Positions 17,387 through 27,115 of a stretch of DNA of 64,000 nucleotides are shown piece by piece. The first letter of the stretch is position 1. Each line of letters opens with the position of its first letter. A model generated the notes under the pieces. The model was given only the letters and a program-made list of their open reading frames with translations, had not been told where the DNA came from and ran no database searches. The stretch spans positions 434,001 to 498,000 of the forward strand of contig NZ_RJVP01000001.1 of the NCBI RefSeq assembly GCF_003730115.1, written 5' to 3'. The position numbers were made by a program, and so were the translations under genes. The DNA comes from Pseudomethylobacillus aquaticus (GTDB taxonomy: Bacteria; Pseudomonadota; Gammaproteobacteria; Burkholderiales; Methylophilaceae).

Positions 17387-18184
17387 ATGCTTGATGTACA
17401 TGCCATTCCCGCTTTTCAGGACAATTATCTGTGGTTGCTGCACCGTGCTGGCCATGCGGTGGTGGTGGACCCAGGCGACGCAGCTCCGGTGAATGCAGCG
17501 CTGCAGACCATGCATCTCAAGCTGGCCGCCATCCTGGTCACCCATCACCACGCGGATCATATCGGCGGTGTGGCGCAACTGGCTGAGCAACATGCGGCCC
17601 GCGTCTACGCACCGGCACGCGAACATTACACGTTCGCGCACGCCGCGGTGAAGGAAGGCGCGCAGGTCAGGTTGCCCGAGATCGGGCTGGACTTGCAAGT
17701 GATGGAACTGCCGGGTCACACGCTGGGGCATGTAGCTTATTATGGCGCAAATATGCTGTTCTGTGGCGACACCCTGTTCAGTGCAGGCTGTGGTCGTCTG
17801 TTTGAAGGCACACCAGCGCAAATGTTGAATTCCTTGCAGCGTCTGGCTGCCTTGCCCGCCGAGACCGTCGTGTATTGCACGCATGAATACACAGAACACA
17901 ATCTGCGCTTCGCCCGCAGCCTGGAACCCGATAACGCTACGCTGGAACGACGCCAGCAGGATGTCGCCAGCCTCAGGCTGCTAGGCCTGCCCAGCTTGCC
18001 CTCCAGCATAGGCCTGGAACTGGCCATCAACCCCTTCCTGCGCTGTGACCAGCCAGCTATCCAGAGCGCTGCCGCCGCCCTGGCCACTCAAGCCCCAGCC
18101 CTGCAAGCGATTGCGCCACAACAGCACGCAGACACGGTGCTGGCCACCTTCACCGCCATCCGGGCATTACGTAACCGCTACTAG
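17387..18184 (+). CDS. gloB: Hydroxyacylglutathione hydrolase (glyoxalase II)
   Basis: The 265-residue metallo-beta-lactamase-fold enzyme hydrolyses S-lactoylglutathione. The dinuclear metal site is visible in VTHHHADHIGG, GHTLGHVAYY and the later bridging Asp in FCGDTLF, with a histidine in YCTHEYTEHNLRFA. It detoxifies methylglyoxal; in methylotrophs glutathione-linked aldehyde handling is also relevant. The C-terminal glutathione-binding part ends normally. Confidence 0.96.
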   Translation: MLDVHAIPAFQDNYLWLLHRAGHAVVVDPGDAAPVNAALQTMHLKLAAILVTHHHADHIGGVAQLAEQHAARVYAPAREHYTFAHAAVKEGAQVRLPEIGLDLQVMELPGHTLGHVAYYGANMLFCGDTLFSAGCGRLFEGTPAQMLNSLQRLAALPAETVVYCTHEYTEHNLRFARSLEPDNATLERRQQDVASLRLLGLPSLPSSIGLELAINPFLRCDQPAIQSAAAALATQAPALQAIAPQQHADTVLATFTAIRALRNRY

Positions 18185-18279
18185 CGGCTATAACAGGCGG
18201 CATAAAGGGCCCAGTGCGCTTGCACCTGATGGCGGCATTCGCTACCATCGGACGCTGATACAAAAAGGGCTGCCTGAGG

Positions 18280-20049
18280 ATGAATCACCGAACTGCGACG
18301 ACACGCCTGCCTGCTGTGCTGCTGACGTGCCTGCTCGCCTGCCCGGCCTGGGCCGAGCCTGACAGCCCGGCTGCAGTCAGCCCCGCTACCGGCATGAGTA
18401 ATGCAGCGGGCATCCAGATCCGCCTCATCGAAGAACCACCTGCCAACGCCAATGACGACTGGCAGATCACCCCCAGCATAGACCAGGTACCGCAGGAGAT
18501 CAGCACGGTTGCGCCTGTGCCGCCCGCTGCCAGTAGCGCTTCCAAAGCCAGCAATGACATCGCGATCGGCACCAAACTGGTCACCAGCAGCGAGGATATG
18601 GATCTGTGGCAACGCATCCGCTCCGGCTATGCCCTGCCCGCCCTTAGCTCGCCTTACACGCAGAAGCACGAATCCTGGTATGCCACGCGCCCTGACTATG
18701 TCGCGCGCATGGTGGAGCGCAGCCAGAAATACCTGTATCACATCGTGGAAGAAGTAGAAAAGCGCGGCATGCCGTCCGAGATCGCTTTGCTGCCCATGAT
18801 AGAAAGTGCCTATAACCCGCAAGCCTACTCACGTAGCCATGCCGCAGGCATCTGGCAGTTCATCCCGTCCACCGGCAAGAATTTCGGCCTGCAGCAGAAC
18901 TGGTGGGTGGATAAACGCCGCGACATCACCGCCGCCACGGATGCCGCACTGACCTACCTGCAAAAGCTGCATCTGATGTTCGGCACCTGGGATCTGGCGC
19001 TGGCCGCCTACAACGCCGGTGAAGGCACGGTGAGCCGCGCCATCGAATACAACCGCAAGCGCGGTCTGCCCACCGATTATGCCAGCCTCAACCTGTCTGA
19101 CGAGACACGCAACTACGTGCCCAAACTGATGGCGATCAAGAACATCATGACCACGCCGGAAAAATACGGCATGCAGTTACGGTCCATCGACAACTCGCCC
19201 TACTTCACCAGCGTGGATGCACCGATTCGCATCGATGCCAAAGTCGCGGCCAAACTGGCCGGCATCAGCGAGGACGAATTCACTGCCCTGAACCCTGAAT
19301 ACAAGCGCCCGCTGCTGACCGGCTCCGGCAGCGATCATCAGTTGCTGTTACCCATAGACGCGGCTGACCTGTTCACGCAGAACCTCGCCAACTATGAGCA
19401 GCCGCTGGTGAGCTGGCAGTCTTATCCCGCCAGGCGCGGCGAGCGTCTACAAGAGATCGCGCAGCGTTTTGGCGTGAGTGTGGAGGCGCTCAAACAAGCT
19501 AACCAGCTAAGCAGCAAAAGCAAGACCGTGCTGAGCGCAGGCCCGCTGCTTATCCCCTCCGCCAGTCTGGAAGCAGGCGACGATATCATGCGTGAAGCAA
19601 GCAGCTACAGCGCGCTCGAGGTAGCCAAGGAACCTGTCGCGAAAAACAGCGTCACAGCGCAGGCCTCAGCGCGCAAGCGCTACAAGGTGAAGAGTGGCGA
19701 CAGCCTGTTCAAGATCGCACAAGACCACGCAACCACGACACAACAGATCATGCTTGATAACCAATTGCGCAATGCACAGATCAAACCGGGGCAATGGCTG
19801 ACCATCGCCACTGCGTCTGGCGATGCTGTCAACAGCAAACAGAAATACAGCGACGCGCCCGTCAGCAGCAAACCTGCTGCCAAAAGCAAAGGTCAGCGCC
19901 TGTACATCGTCAAGCAGGGTGACACCCTGTCCAGCATCGCGCGCAAATTCGACGTTGCCAGTGCAGACCTCAAACGCTGGAACAAGCTCAGCAGTTCACG
20001 TATCAAGCCAGGACACACCTTGGTGATCCTGGAACCCGCAGAAGCCTGA
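18280..20049 (+). CDS. mltD: Membrane-bound lytic murein transglycosylase D with LysM repeats
   Basis: This 589-residue cell-wall enzyme has a signal peptide (MNHRTATTRLPAVLLTCLLA and following, ending AWA). The SLT domain at about residues 140-270 has the catalytic Glu in MIESAYNPQAYS and the AGIWQFIPSTG and AYNAGEG motifs. Three LysM-like repeats follow, at about 375-430, 465-510 and 545-585 (YKVKSGDSLFKIAQ and YIVKQGDTLSSIARK are clearest). It cuts peptidoglycan glycan strands, producing anhydro-muropeptides. The usual lipobox Cys is not obvious at the cleavage point. The peptide-binding ABC gene starts 15 bases after its stop. Confidence 0.95.
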   Translation: MNHRTATTRLPAVLLTCLLACPAWAEPDSPAAVSPATGMSNAAGIQIRLIEEPPANANDDWQITPSIDQVPQEISTVAPVPPAASSASKASNDIAIGTKLVTSSEDMDLWQRIRSGYALPALSSPYTQKHESWYATRPDYVARMVERSQKYLYHIVEEVEKRGMPSEIALLPMIESAYNPQAYSRSHAAGIWQFIPSTGKNFGLQQNWWVDKRRDITAATDAALTYLQKLHLMFGTWDLALAAYNAGEGTVSRAIEYNRKRGLPTDYASLNLSDETRNYVPKLMAIKNIMTTPEKYGMQLRSIDNSPYFTSVDAPIRIDAKVAAKLAGISEDEFTALNPEYKRPLLTGSGSDHQLLLPIDAADLFTQNLANYEQPLVSWQSYPARRGERLQEIAQRFGVSVEALKQANQLSSKSKTVLSAGPLLIPSASLEAGDDIMREASSYSALEVAKEPVAKNSVTAQASARKRYKVKSGDSLFKIAQDHATTTQQIMLDNQLRNAQIKPGQWLTIATASGDAVNSKQKYSDAPVSSKPAAKSKGQRLYIVKQGDTLSSIARKFDVASADLKRWNKLSSSRIKPGHTLVILEPAEA

Positions 20050-20064
20050 TCGGACCTATCGCAG

Positions 20065-21717
20065 ATGCGCAGCCACTCCACCTCTTCCGTATGCGCCCTG
20101 CTCGCGCTCAGCCTGTTGCTGAATGCCTGCGGTCAACCCGAGACCAGCCCGAAAACCGATCTGGACCGGCCTTACCCCTCCGAAGCCGGCGGCACCCAGA
20201 TCGATGCCATGCCCGCCGAGCCCAGCGGCCTGATCGCCATGATCGCGGGCGAATCTGCGGCCTCTGCCGTTGCCTCCAACCTGTTCAACAGCCTGCTCAA
20301 ATACGACAAGAATCTGGAACTGGTGGGAGAGCTGGCGCAATCCTGGCAGATCTCCGACGATCAAAAGACCATCACCTTCACGCTCAAGCCGGACATGAAA
20401 TGGTCGGACGGCAAGCCATTGACCAGTGCCGATGTGCTGTTCACCTGGAAAGTGGTCACTGACGAGAACACGCGCACCCCGTATGGTGCGGATTACAAAC
20501 TGGTGAAACAGGCCGAGACCCCGGATGCGCTCACCTTCCGCGTCAGCTACGAGCAACCCTATGCACCGGCACTGGACACCTGGGCCGGCCTGCAGATCCT
20601 GCCCAAACACCTGCTCGAGGGTCAGGACATCAACACCACCGCCTTTGCGCGCAAACCGGTGGGCAGCCATTACTACCAGCTGCAGGAATGGCGGAATGGC
20701 GAGCGTATCGCGCTGACGCGCAACCCGAATGCCACACAAGGCCAGGCCAATGTCGAACGGCTGGTATCGCGTTTCATCCCGGATGCGGCTTCGCAGTTCC
20801 TGGAGCTGCTGGCTGACAACATCGACCTGATGAACCTGAACCCGATCCAGTATGCGCGCATCGTGCCGGCCCGGCCCGAGCTGCAGCAGAAGCTGGGGCT
20901 GTACAAAGAGCTGGGCAACAGCTACACCTATATGGGCTTCAATCTCAAGCACAAACCGTTTGATGACATCCGCGTGCGCCAGGCCATCAACTACGCCATC
21001 GACAAGCAGGAGATCATAGACGGCGTGTTGCTGGGCCTGGGTGAGCCGGTGGCCTCGCCATACAAGCCGGGCACGCGCTGGAGCAATCCTGCCCTCAAAC
21101 CCTACCCTTATGACGTGGCACGTGCGCTCAGCCTGCTCAAGGAGGCCGGTTATCAGGACCATGATGGTGACGGCATCCTGGACCGCGACGGCAAACCGCT
21201 CAGCTTCGAGATCCTCACCAACCAGAACAAGCAGCGCGAGATGGCGGCGGTACTGATCCAGCGCAGGCTCAAGGAGATCGGCATCGATGCCAGCATCCGC
21301 GTGCTGGAATGGGCCAGCTTCGTCGGCCGCTACATCAAGACCGGGGATTTTGATGTGGTGGTGCTGGGCTGGAGCCTGTCCCTGGACCCGGATCAGTACG
21401 GCATCTGGCACTCCTCACAACAACAGCCTGGGCAGTTCAATTTCATCGGCTACAACAACCCGCGTGTGGACGAACTGCTGGAGCGTGGCCGGTTCGAGCT
21501 GGACCCGGACAAGCGCCAGACCATCTATCACGAGTTCGCCAGCCTGCTGCTGCAGGACAGCCCCATCGTCTACCTGTTTGCTGGCTACGGTCTGCCTGCC
21601 ATCCACAAACGCATCAAGGGCATCGACAACCCGGCACCGCCAGCCGGCATAGGTCACAACTCCTATGAGTGGTACATCCCCCGACCATTGCGTCGCAACG
21701 AGATCGCAGTGGAATAA
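20065..21717 (+). CDS. ABC transporter peptide-type substrate-binding lipoprotein (SBP family 5)
   Basis: The 550-residue binding protein has a lipoprotein signal ending LLLNAC (lipobox Cys at about residue 22). The SBP_bac_5 fold shows WSDGKPLTSADVLFTW near residue 115 and RVRQAINYAID near 300. Family members bind oligopeptides, murein peptides or nickel chelates. Its position directly after mltD suggests cell-wall peptide uptake, but this is inference. It forms an operon with two permeases and no ATPase. Confidence 0.93.
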   Translation: MRSHSTSSVCALLALSLLLNACGQPETSPKTDLDRPYPSEAGGTQIDAMPAEPSGLIAMIAGESAASAVASNLFNSLLKYDKNLELVGELAQSWQISDDQKTITFTLKPDMKWSDGKPLTSADVLFTWKVVTDENTRTPYGADYKLVKQAETPDALTFRVSYEQPYAPALDTWAGLQILPKHLLEGQDINTTAFARKPVGSHYYQLQEWRNGERIALTRNPNATQGQANVERLVSRFIPDAASQFLELLADNIDLMNLNPIQYARIVPARPELQQKLGLYKELGNSYTYMGFNLKHKPFDDIRVRQAINYAIDKQEIIDGVLLGLGEPVASPYKPGTRWSNPALKPYPYDVARALSLLKEAGYQDHDGDGILDRDGKPLSFEILTNQNKQREMAAVLIQRRLKEIGIDASIRVLEWASFVGRYIKTGDFDVVVLGWSLSLDPDQYGIWHSSQQQPGQFNFIGYNNPRVDELLERGRFELDPDKRQTIYHEFASLLLQDSPIVYLFAGYGLPAIHKRIKGIDNPAPPAGIGHNSYEWYIPRPLRRNEIAVE

Positions 21718-21720
21718 GCC

Positions 21721-22740
21721 ATGATCAAATACCTGCTCAAACGTCTGTTCTGGATGGTGCCGCTGCTGGTGGGCATCAGCCTGGTGTCCTTCCTGATCAT
21801 GCACCTGGCGCCGGGTGACATCACCACCACCGAAGCCGGGTTCAACCCCAAGGCCAGCGAAGAATCGCGCCAGAAACTGCGCGAGATCTACAACCTCGAC
21901 AAGCCCATCACCGTGCAGTATGGCCTGTGGCTGAACCGCATGGCCACGCTGGATTTCGGCACCTCCTTCGCCAGCCACCAGCGCCCGGTGTTCTGGGAAA
22001 AGACCGACCCGCAAGGCAATGTCAGCAAAGGCCTGATACAGGAAGCCTTGCCCATCACCCTGCTCATCAATGTATTGAGCCTGACCGTCATCATCGCAGT
22101 GGCACTACCGCTGGGTATCGTGTCGGCGTTGACACAGAACCGGCCACCAGACCGCGCCATCACGCTGTTCGTGTTCATCGGCTTTGCCATCCCCGGCTTC
22201 TGGCTGGCACTGGTACTGATGTACTGGACCGGCGTGGTCAACAGCTGGCTACCCATCTCCGGCCTGCACAGCCTGCAGTACGACCAGATGCACTGGCTGG
22301 GCAAGGTCGCCGACACCCTCAGGCATCTGGCGCTGCCCGTGTTCATCTCCAGCCTGAGTGGGCTGGCCGGTATCGCCCTGTTCGTACGTAACGGCATGCT
22401 GGATGTGCTGCATCAGGACTACATCACCACAGCGCGCGCCAAAGGCCTGCCCGAGAACACCGTGGTGTATCGCCATGCCTTGCGCAACGCTCTACTGCCC
22501 TTGATCACCATCTTCGGCTTGTCCATCCCGGGCCTGATCGGCGGGTCGGTCATTGCAGAATCCATCTTTGCCATCCCCGGCATGGGCAAGCTGTTCTATG
22601 ACGCCGTGCTGATGCGGGATTTCCCGGTCATCATGGGCATCCTCACCATAGGCTCGGCACTGACGCTGCTGGGCAATCTGCTGGCCGACCTGGCTTATGC
22701 CTGGGCTGACCCGCGTGTACGTCGTGGAGTGTTGAAATGA
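21721..22740 (+). CDS. ABC transporter permease, DppB/OppB type
   Basis: The 339-residue inner-membrane permease has about six transmembrane helices. Its N terminus (MIKYLLKRLFWMVPLLVGIS) and the EAA-loop region around ARAKGLPENTVVYRHALRNAL are typical of the DppB family. The insert at about residues 75-110 is longer than in many members. It starts three bases after the binding-protein gene and overlaps the next permease by four. Confidence 0.95.
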   Translation: MIKYLLKRLFWMVPLLVGISLVSFLIMHLAPGDITTTEAGFNPKASEESRQKLREIYNLDKPITVQYGLWLNRMATLDFGTSFASHQRPVFWEKTDPQGNVSKGLIQEALPITLLINVLSLTVIIAVALPLGIVSALTQNRPPDRAITLFVFIGFAIPGFWLALVLMYWTGVVNSWLPISGLHSLQYDQMHWLGKVADTLRHLALPVFISSLSGLAGIALFVRNGMLDVLHQDYITTARAKGLPENTVVYRHALRNALLPLITIFGLSIPGLIGGSVIAESIFAIPGMGKLFYDAVLMRDFPVIMGILTIGSALTLLGNLLADLAYAWADPRVRRGVLK

Positions 22741-23585
22741 TGCGCCGCCTGTTCAAGCACCCGGCACTGGCCAATCCGCTCGCCATGGTGGGCTTCATCA
22801 TCATCACCAGCATCATGCTGCTGGCCCTGCTGGCTCCGTTGATTGCCCCGTATGACCCGAATGCCATCGACGTAAAGGCCATCCTGCTGGAACCCTCCGC
22901 TGCGCACTGGATGGGCACGGATGGCCTGGGCCGTGACGTGTTCTCGCGCATGTTGTACGGCGCACGCATCTCCCTGCTGGTCGGCATCGTCGCAGTGGGC
23001 ATCGCTACTGGCATCGGCATCGTGCTGGGTGCGCTGTCAGGCTACTACCGGGGCTGGATGGATGTAGTCATCATGCGCCTGGTGGACGTGATGCTGTCCA
23101 TCCCGACCTTCTTTCTGATCCTCGCGGTGATCGCCTTCCTGACGCCGTCCATCTGGAACATCATGATCGTCATCGGCCTGACTTCCTGGATGGGCGTGAC
23201 GCGGCTGGTGCGCGCCGAATTCCTCAGCCTGCGCGAGCGCGAATTCGTCATGGCGTCGCAGACCTTGGGCGCCAAGGACGGCCGCCTGATCTTTCTGCAC
23301 CTGTTGCCCAACAGCCTGACACCGGTGATCGTCAGCTCGGTGCTAGGTGTAGCCAGCGCCGTACTGGTGGAATCCGGTCTGAGCTTCCTGGGCCTGGGTG
23401 TGCAGGCGCCGCAAGCCTCCTGGGGCAACATCCTCACCGATGGCAAGGAGTACATCCAGTTTGCCTGGTGGTTGTCGCTGTTCCCGGGCCTGGCCATCCT
23501 GATCACGGTGTTGGGTTATAATCTGCTCGGTGAAGGCCTGCGCGACGCGCTGGACCCACGCACTGCTGGCAATCAGGCCAGATAA
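22737..23585 (+). CDS. ABC transporter permease, DppC/OppC type
   Basis: The 282-residue partner permease shows the DppC signature HWMGTDGLGRDVFSRMLYGA and the EAA region SQTLGAKDGRLIFLHLLPNS. It overlaps the first permease in an ATGA. No ATP-binding subunit genes follow; the next gene is fabI, so the ATPases must be encoded elsewhere or shared. Confidence 0.95.
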   Translation: MMRRLFKHPALANPLAMVGFIIITSIMLLALLAPLIAPYDPNAIDVKAILLEPSAAHWMGTDGLGRDVFSRMLYGARISLLVGIVAVGIATGIGIVLGALSGYYRGWMDVVIMRLVDVMLSIPTFFLILAVIAFLTPSIWNIMIVIGLTSWMGVTRLVRAEFLSLREREFVMASQTLGAKDGRLIFLHLLPNSLTPVIVSSVLGVASAVLVESGLSFLGLGVQAPQASWGNILTDGKEYIQFAWWLSLFPGLAILITVLGYNLLGEGLRDALDPRTAGNQAR

Positions 23586-23656
23586 CGATTCGACACATCC
23601 AACATACATAAAACGTGACGCCAGCCGTGCGATCACGCCTCAGGAAGGACACATTC

Positions 23657-24442
23657 ATGGGATTTCTCGCCGGAAAACGCGCACTCATCGTCGGCTTGCT
23701 CAGCGACCGCTCCATCGCCTACGGTATCGCCGAAGCCATGCGCCGCGAAGGTGCTGAACTGGCATTCACCTACCAGATGGACCGCTTTCAGGAGCGCGTC
23801 ACCAAGCTGGCTGCCAATTTCGATTCCTCCATCATCCTGCCCTGTGACGTCGCCGACGACGCGCAGATCGACAACCTGTTCGTCGAACTCGGCAAACACT
23901 GGGATGGCCTGGACATCATCATCCACTCGGTCGCCTTCGTTCCCAAGGTGGCACTGGATGGCGACTACCTGGATTCGGTCACGCGTGAATATTTCCGTGT
24001 GGCGCATGACGTCAGCTCCTACAGCTTCGCCGCACTGGCCAAGGCTGGCCTGCCCATGATGGAAGGCCGAAACGGCAGCATGCTCACCGTGAGCTATCTG
24101 GGTGCAGAACGCAGCCTGCCCAACTACAACGTCATGGGCCTGGCCAAAGCCAGCCTGGAAGCCGGCGTACGTTACATGGCACAAAGCCTGGGTCCCAAGG
24201 GCATCCGGGTCAATGCCGTATCGGCTGGCCCGATCAAGACCCTGGCGGCTTCCGGTATCAGTGGTTTCGACAAGATCCTGGGGTTCAACGAGAAGCACGC
24301 ACCACTGCGTCGCAACGTCACCATCGAAGAAGTCGGCAATACCGCCGCGTTCCTGAGCAGTGACCTGGCCTCCGGCATCACCGGCGAGATCACCTATGTG
24401 GATGGTGGCATGAATACCACGGTCGCGGCTGTGGTAGGTTGA
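23657..24442 (+). CDS. fabI: Enoyl-[acyl-carrier-protein] reductase (NADH), FabI
   Basis: The 261-residue SDR-fold enzyme carries out the last reduction of each fatty-acid elongation cycle. Seen are the nucleotide-binding [16 protein letters not shown], the active-site [20 protein letters not shown] (Tyr-x6-Lys arrangement) and [11 protein letters not shown] near the triclosan-contact region. The ATG at 23657 has AGGAAGGAC upstream; an in-frame start at 23615 is less likely. A terminator follows at 24489. Confidence 0.97.
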   Translation: MGFLAGKRALIVGLLSDRSIAYGIAEAMRREGAELAFTYQMDRFQERVTKLAANFDSSIILPCDVADDAQIDNLFVELGKHWDGLDIIIHSVAFVPKVALDGDYLDSVTREYFRVAHDVSSYSFAALAKAGLPMMEGRNGSMLTVSYLGAERSLPNYNVMGLAKASLEAGVRYMAQSLGPKGIRVNAVSAGPIKTLAASGISGFDKILGFNEKHAPLRRNVTIEEVGNTAAFLSSDLASGITGEITYVDGGMNTTVAAVVG

Positions 24443-24488
24443 TGGTCATTACGGTGCTGGCCTGAGCTCAGGCCAGCACTTGAAAACA

Positions 24489-24517
24489 AAAAACGGCACC
24501 GCGCGGTGCCGTTTTTA
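24489..24517 (+). terminator. Terminator after fabI
   Basis: The perfect stem AACGGCACCGC / GCGGTGCCGTT lies between A- and T-runs, 46 bases after the stop. Confidence 0.93.
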
Positions 24518-24917
24518 TTGATGGCCGCCAGGCAGGGTGGAAGCGCTTTGGCAATCCGCCGGAGCAGGCTTTCAGGTGGCCAGCATGCACTGGTCATTGT
24601 GCTTCTTATGGAATTTCGTTACTTGCGGAATTTCGTCACGGCGCACCGCAGGCGGGTGCGCCCTGCCACTACCATGACGACTACCAGCAGTACCTGTCAT
24701 TCGCGCATATGCCTGAACGGGCTAGCCAGACCGACCATCTCAGACCACCAGATGCGTCATTCCGGCGCAGGCCGGAATCCAGGCAAGCGAGCTGAACCGG
24801 GAGGCTGAATCGAGTTACTGAATCAGTCAAGGTAGGGCGGACTCGCTTTAGCAGTAAGCCGAATAAAGCGGCTACACGCGGCGCACGATAGACAACGTAC
24901 TTACATGCGTCACACAC
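24518..24917. other. Gene-free intergenic stretch with small repeats
   Basis: No credible gene is visible. It contains a 13-bp direct repeat GGAATTTCGTTAC / GGAATTTCGTCAC (24610-24622 and 24627-24639), an immediately following hairpin GGCGCACC / GGTGCGCC (24640-24662), and the ATTCC-type palindrome listed separately. The many small palindromes suggest an intergenic repeat sink. Confidence 0.6.
24759..24778. repeat. dRS3-like ATTCC...GGAAT palindrome
   Basis: Perfect arms ATTCCGGC / GCCGGAAT surround GCAG, in the flanking context GTCATTCC...GGAATCCAG. This is the layout of the widespread ATTCC(N)GGAAT repeats (dRS3 type in Neisseria, related copies in other betaproteobacteria). Confidence 0.65.
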
Positions 24918-24951
24918 AACAAAAATGGCACCCTGAGGTGCCATTTTTGTT
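24918..24951 (-). terminator. Bidirectional terminator downstream of ppiD
   Basis: The stem AACAAAAATGGCACC / GGTGCCATTTTTGTT with a four-base loop is symmetrical enough to work on both strands. It lies 88 bases after the ppiD stop. Confidence 0.88.
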
Positions 24952-25038
24952 ATTCACTCAAGCCAGTTTTCAACTAGCTCTATTTTTTAGCCAGCTCTCA
25001 TTTTTATCTAGCCCGGGCTATCCCGCAGGATAGCGGCA

Positions 25039-26937
25039 TCAAGGCTGCACAGGGTCGAGCAGCTTGGTGTTGATCTTCACATCGGTCTTTTTGCGCAGTG
25101 AACTGACGTAAGCCGCGACATATTCAGCCGACAAGGCCGCTTGCAGTTCCAGCTCTGCTGTCTTGTTCTCCGTGGCATCATCGCCCAGCTCGCTGGTCAC
25201 CGATTGCACCTGCATGAGCAGATAGCCCTTGTTGCCATCCACCGCGCCGCCATAAGCAGGCAGCTTGGACGCGTCCAGCTTGAACAGATGCGACATGGCC
25301 AGGTCGGACAAGCCCTGTGCTTCCTTGCGGGTGATGGTCACTGGCGGGATCCATTCCAGCTCGTCATGTGCCTTGCCATTCTTGAGATCTGCCAGGATAG
25401 CCTCGCCCTTTTCCTTGGCCAATTTCTTGGCTTGCTCCAGCTTGAGGAACTCCTCGATACCCGCTTTCACTTCTTCAAAACTGCGCGCCGCCGCTGGCTT
25501 GTATTCCAGCACACGGGCAGACACCAGCGTGTTCGGGCCGATCTCGATCGCTTCGGTATTGCGCTTGTCTTTCAGCACATCATCGCTGAACACTTGCTGC
25601 ATCAGCTTTTCGCTCTTGAAGAACTTGGAACCGTCATTGCGGGTCAGCCAGTCCGAGCTCTGGATCTGCAGACCAAAGGCTTCAGCCGCCGGCTGCAGGC
25701 TGGAAGATTGCTCATACACCATATTGCTGAAGTTCTCGGCCTGCTCCGCGAATTTGGCCAGTGCCTTCTGATACAGCAGTTCGGCGCGGATATTGAGTTT
25801 CACATCGTCATAGCTTTGCGACTGGCCGCTGATCTCGGTGAGTTTGATGATATGAAAACCGAATTCGGATTCGACCAGATCACTGATCGCGCCCGGTTTC
25901 ATGGTGAACACGGCCTCATCAAAGGCCTTGACCATGGTGCCACGCGAGAACAGGCCCAGATCGCCGCCCTTTTCTGCGGAGCCCGGGTCTTGCGAGAACT
26001 TCACTGCCAGCTCTTCGAACTTGGCCGGGTTGGCCTTGACTTGTGCCAGCACATCTTCTGCCTGCTCACGCGCCTTTTTCTTGTCAGCTTCACTGGCGCT
26101 CACGCCGAAACCGATCAGGATATGGCTGGCACGGCGCTGTTCATCGCCCTGGAATTTGGCCGCGTTCTCGTCAAAAAAGCGGCGCATCTCGTCGTCCGTG
26201 ACTTTCATGCTGGCGATCAGCGTGTTGGCTGACAGCATGGTGAACTCCAGCTTCACTTGCTCAGGCACGCGGAAGCGGTCTTTATGTTCGTCGTAATACT
26301 TTTGCACGTCTTCAGCAGTGACCTTCACTTGCGGCAGGAAATCCGCGGCATTGATCTCGGTGACGCTGACATCACGCTGCTGATACACGGTCTTCAGGGT
26401 TTGCTGTGCCAGCGTGGTGGGGATGAACGCCAGCGCCGCAATGCCATCACGTGCCTGGCCGACCAGCAGGTCGTTACGCATGCCCTGCTCGAAACGGCTG
26501 GGGGTCAGACCATTCTGGCGCAGGATGCTGTCGTAGATCTCTTGCGAGAATTTCTCGTCACGCTGGAATTCCGGCATGCCGCTGATGTACTGACTCAGGG
26601 CCTCGTCGCTCATGTAGAAGCCGGCTTTGCTGATCTCGGCACTCAACAGCTTGCTGTTGATCAAACGGTCCAGCACCGCCTGCTTGGTGGCCGGGTCATC
26701 CAGCATGGCCTGATCCACTTGCTGACCTTCGGCCTGCATCTGGCTGCGCAGGTTCTGCATGGCGTTGCTGTATTCCTGCGCGGTCACCGTCTGCTTGCCT
26801 ACTTCGGCGACTGCCACGCCGGAACCTGCTCCGGTCAGGTAGGAGTCGATACCAAACAGTGCGAACGGAATGGTGATGGCAGCCAGAATGGCCTTGGCCA
26901 ACCAGCCTTTGGTATGTTCACGAATTGCTTCCAACAT
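25039..26937 (-). CDS. ppiD: Periplasmic folding chaperone PpiD (SurA_N / rotamase)
   Basis: The 632-residue protein is anchored by one N-terminal transmembrane helix (about residues 14-35, AILAAITIPFALFGIDSYL). The SurA-like chaperone region follows, then a parvulin-type PPIase domain at about residues 265-370 (RRASHILIGFG and GGDLGLFSRGTMVKAFDEAVF), then a C-terminal domain. PpiD sits at the Sec exit and assists folding of exported proteins. A ribosome site (GAGAGTA) precedes ATG 26937. Usual neighbours lon and hupB are absent here. Confidence 0.95.
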   Translation of the reverse strand: MLEAIREHTKGWLAKAILAAITIPFALFGIDSYLTGAGSGVAVAEVGKQTVTAQEYSNAMQNLRSQMQAEGQQVDQAMLDDPATKQAVLDRLINSKLLSAEISKAGFYMSDEALSQYISGMPEFQRDEKFSQEIYDSILRQNGLTPSRFEQGMRNDLLVGQARDGIAALAFIPTTLAQQTLKTVYQQRDVSVTEINAADFLPQVKVTAEDVQKYYDEHKDRFRVPEQVKLEFTMLSANTLIASMKVTDDEMRRFFDENAAKFQGDEQRRASHILIGFGVSASEADKKKAREQAEDVLAQVKANPAKFEELAVKFSQDPGSAEKGGDLGLFSRGTMVKAFDEAVFTMKPGAISDLVESEFGFHIIKLTEISGQSQSYDDVKLNIRAELLYQKALAKFAEQAENFSNMVYEQSSSLQPAAEAFGLQIQSSDWLTRNDGSKFFKSEKLMQQVFSDDVLKDKRNTEAIEIGPNTLVSARVLEYKPAAARSFEEVKAGIEEFLKLEQAKKLAKEKGEAILADLKNGKAHDELEWIPPVTITRKEAQGLSDLAMSHLFKLDASKLPAYGGAVDGNKGYLLMQVQSVTSELGDDATENKTAELELQAALSAEYVAAYVSSLRKKTDVKINTKLLDPVQP

Positions 26938-27115
26938 AAAAATACTCTCTCGGTTGAATGACAGCGTTTACGAGCAAAAAAACGTCCAGAATATACTACA
27001 GATCGCCGCCTTACGACAGCAAATCACCGTAGTTGTTGCATGCTGGCGCTGTCTTAGACCCTGCTCGCCATGCCGTCATTGCCCACCCGCAGCGCTGGCC
27101 CCTCAGCCAGAAGTT

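Noticed and set aside
20056..21411. 451-codon minus-strand frame opposite the peptide-binding lipoprotein
   Set aside because: No start context or family; antisense shadow.
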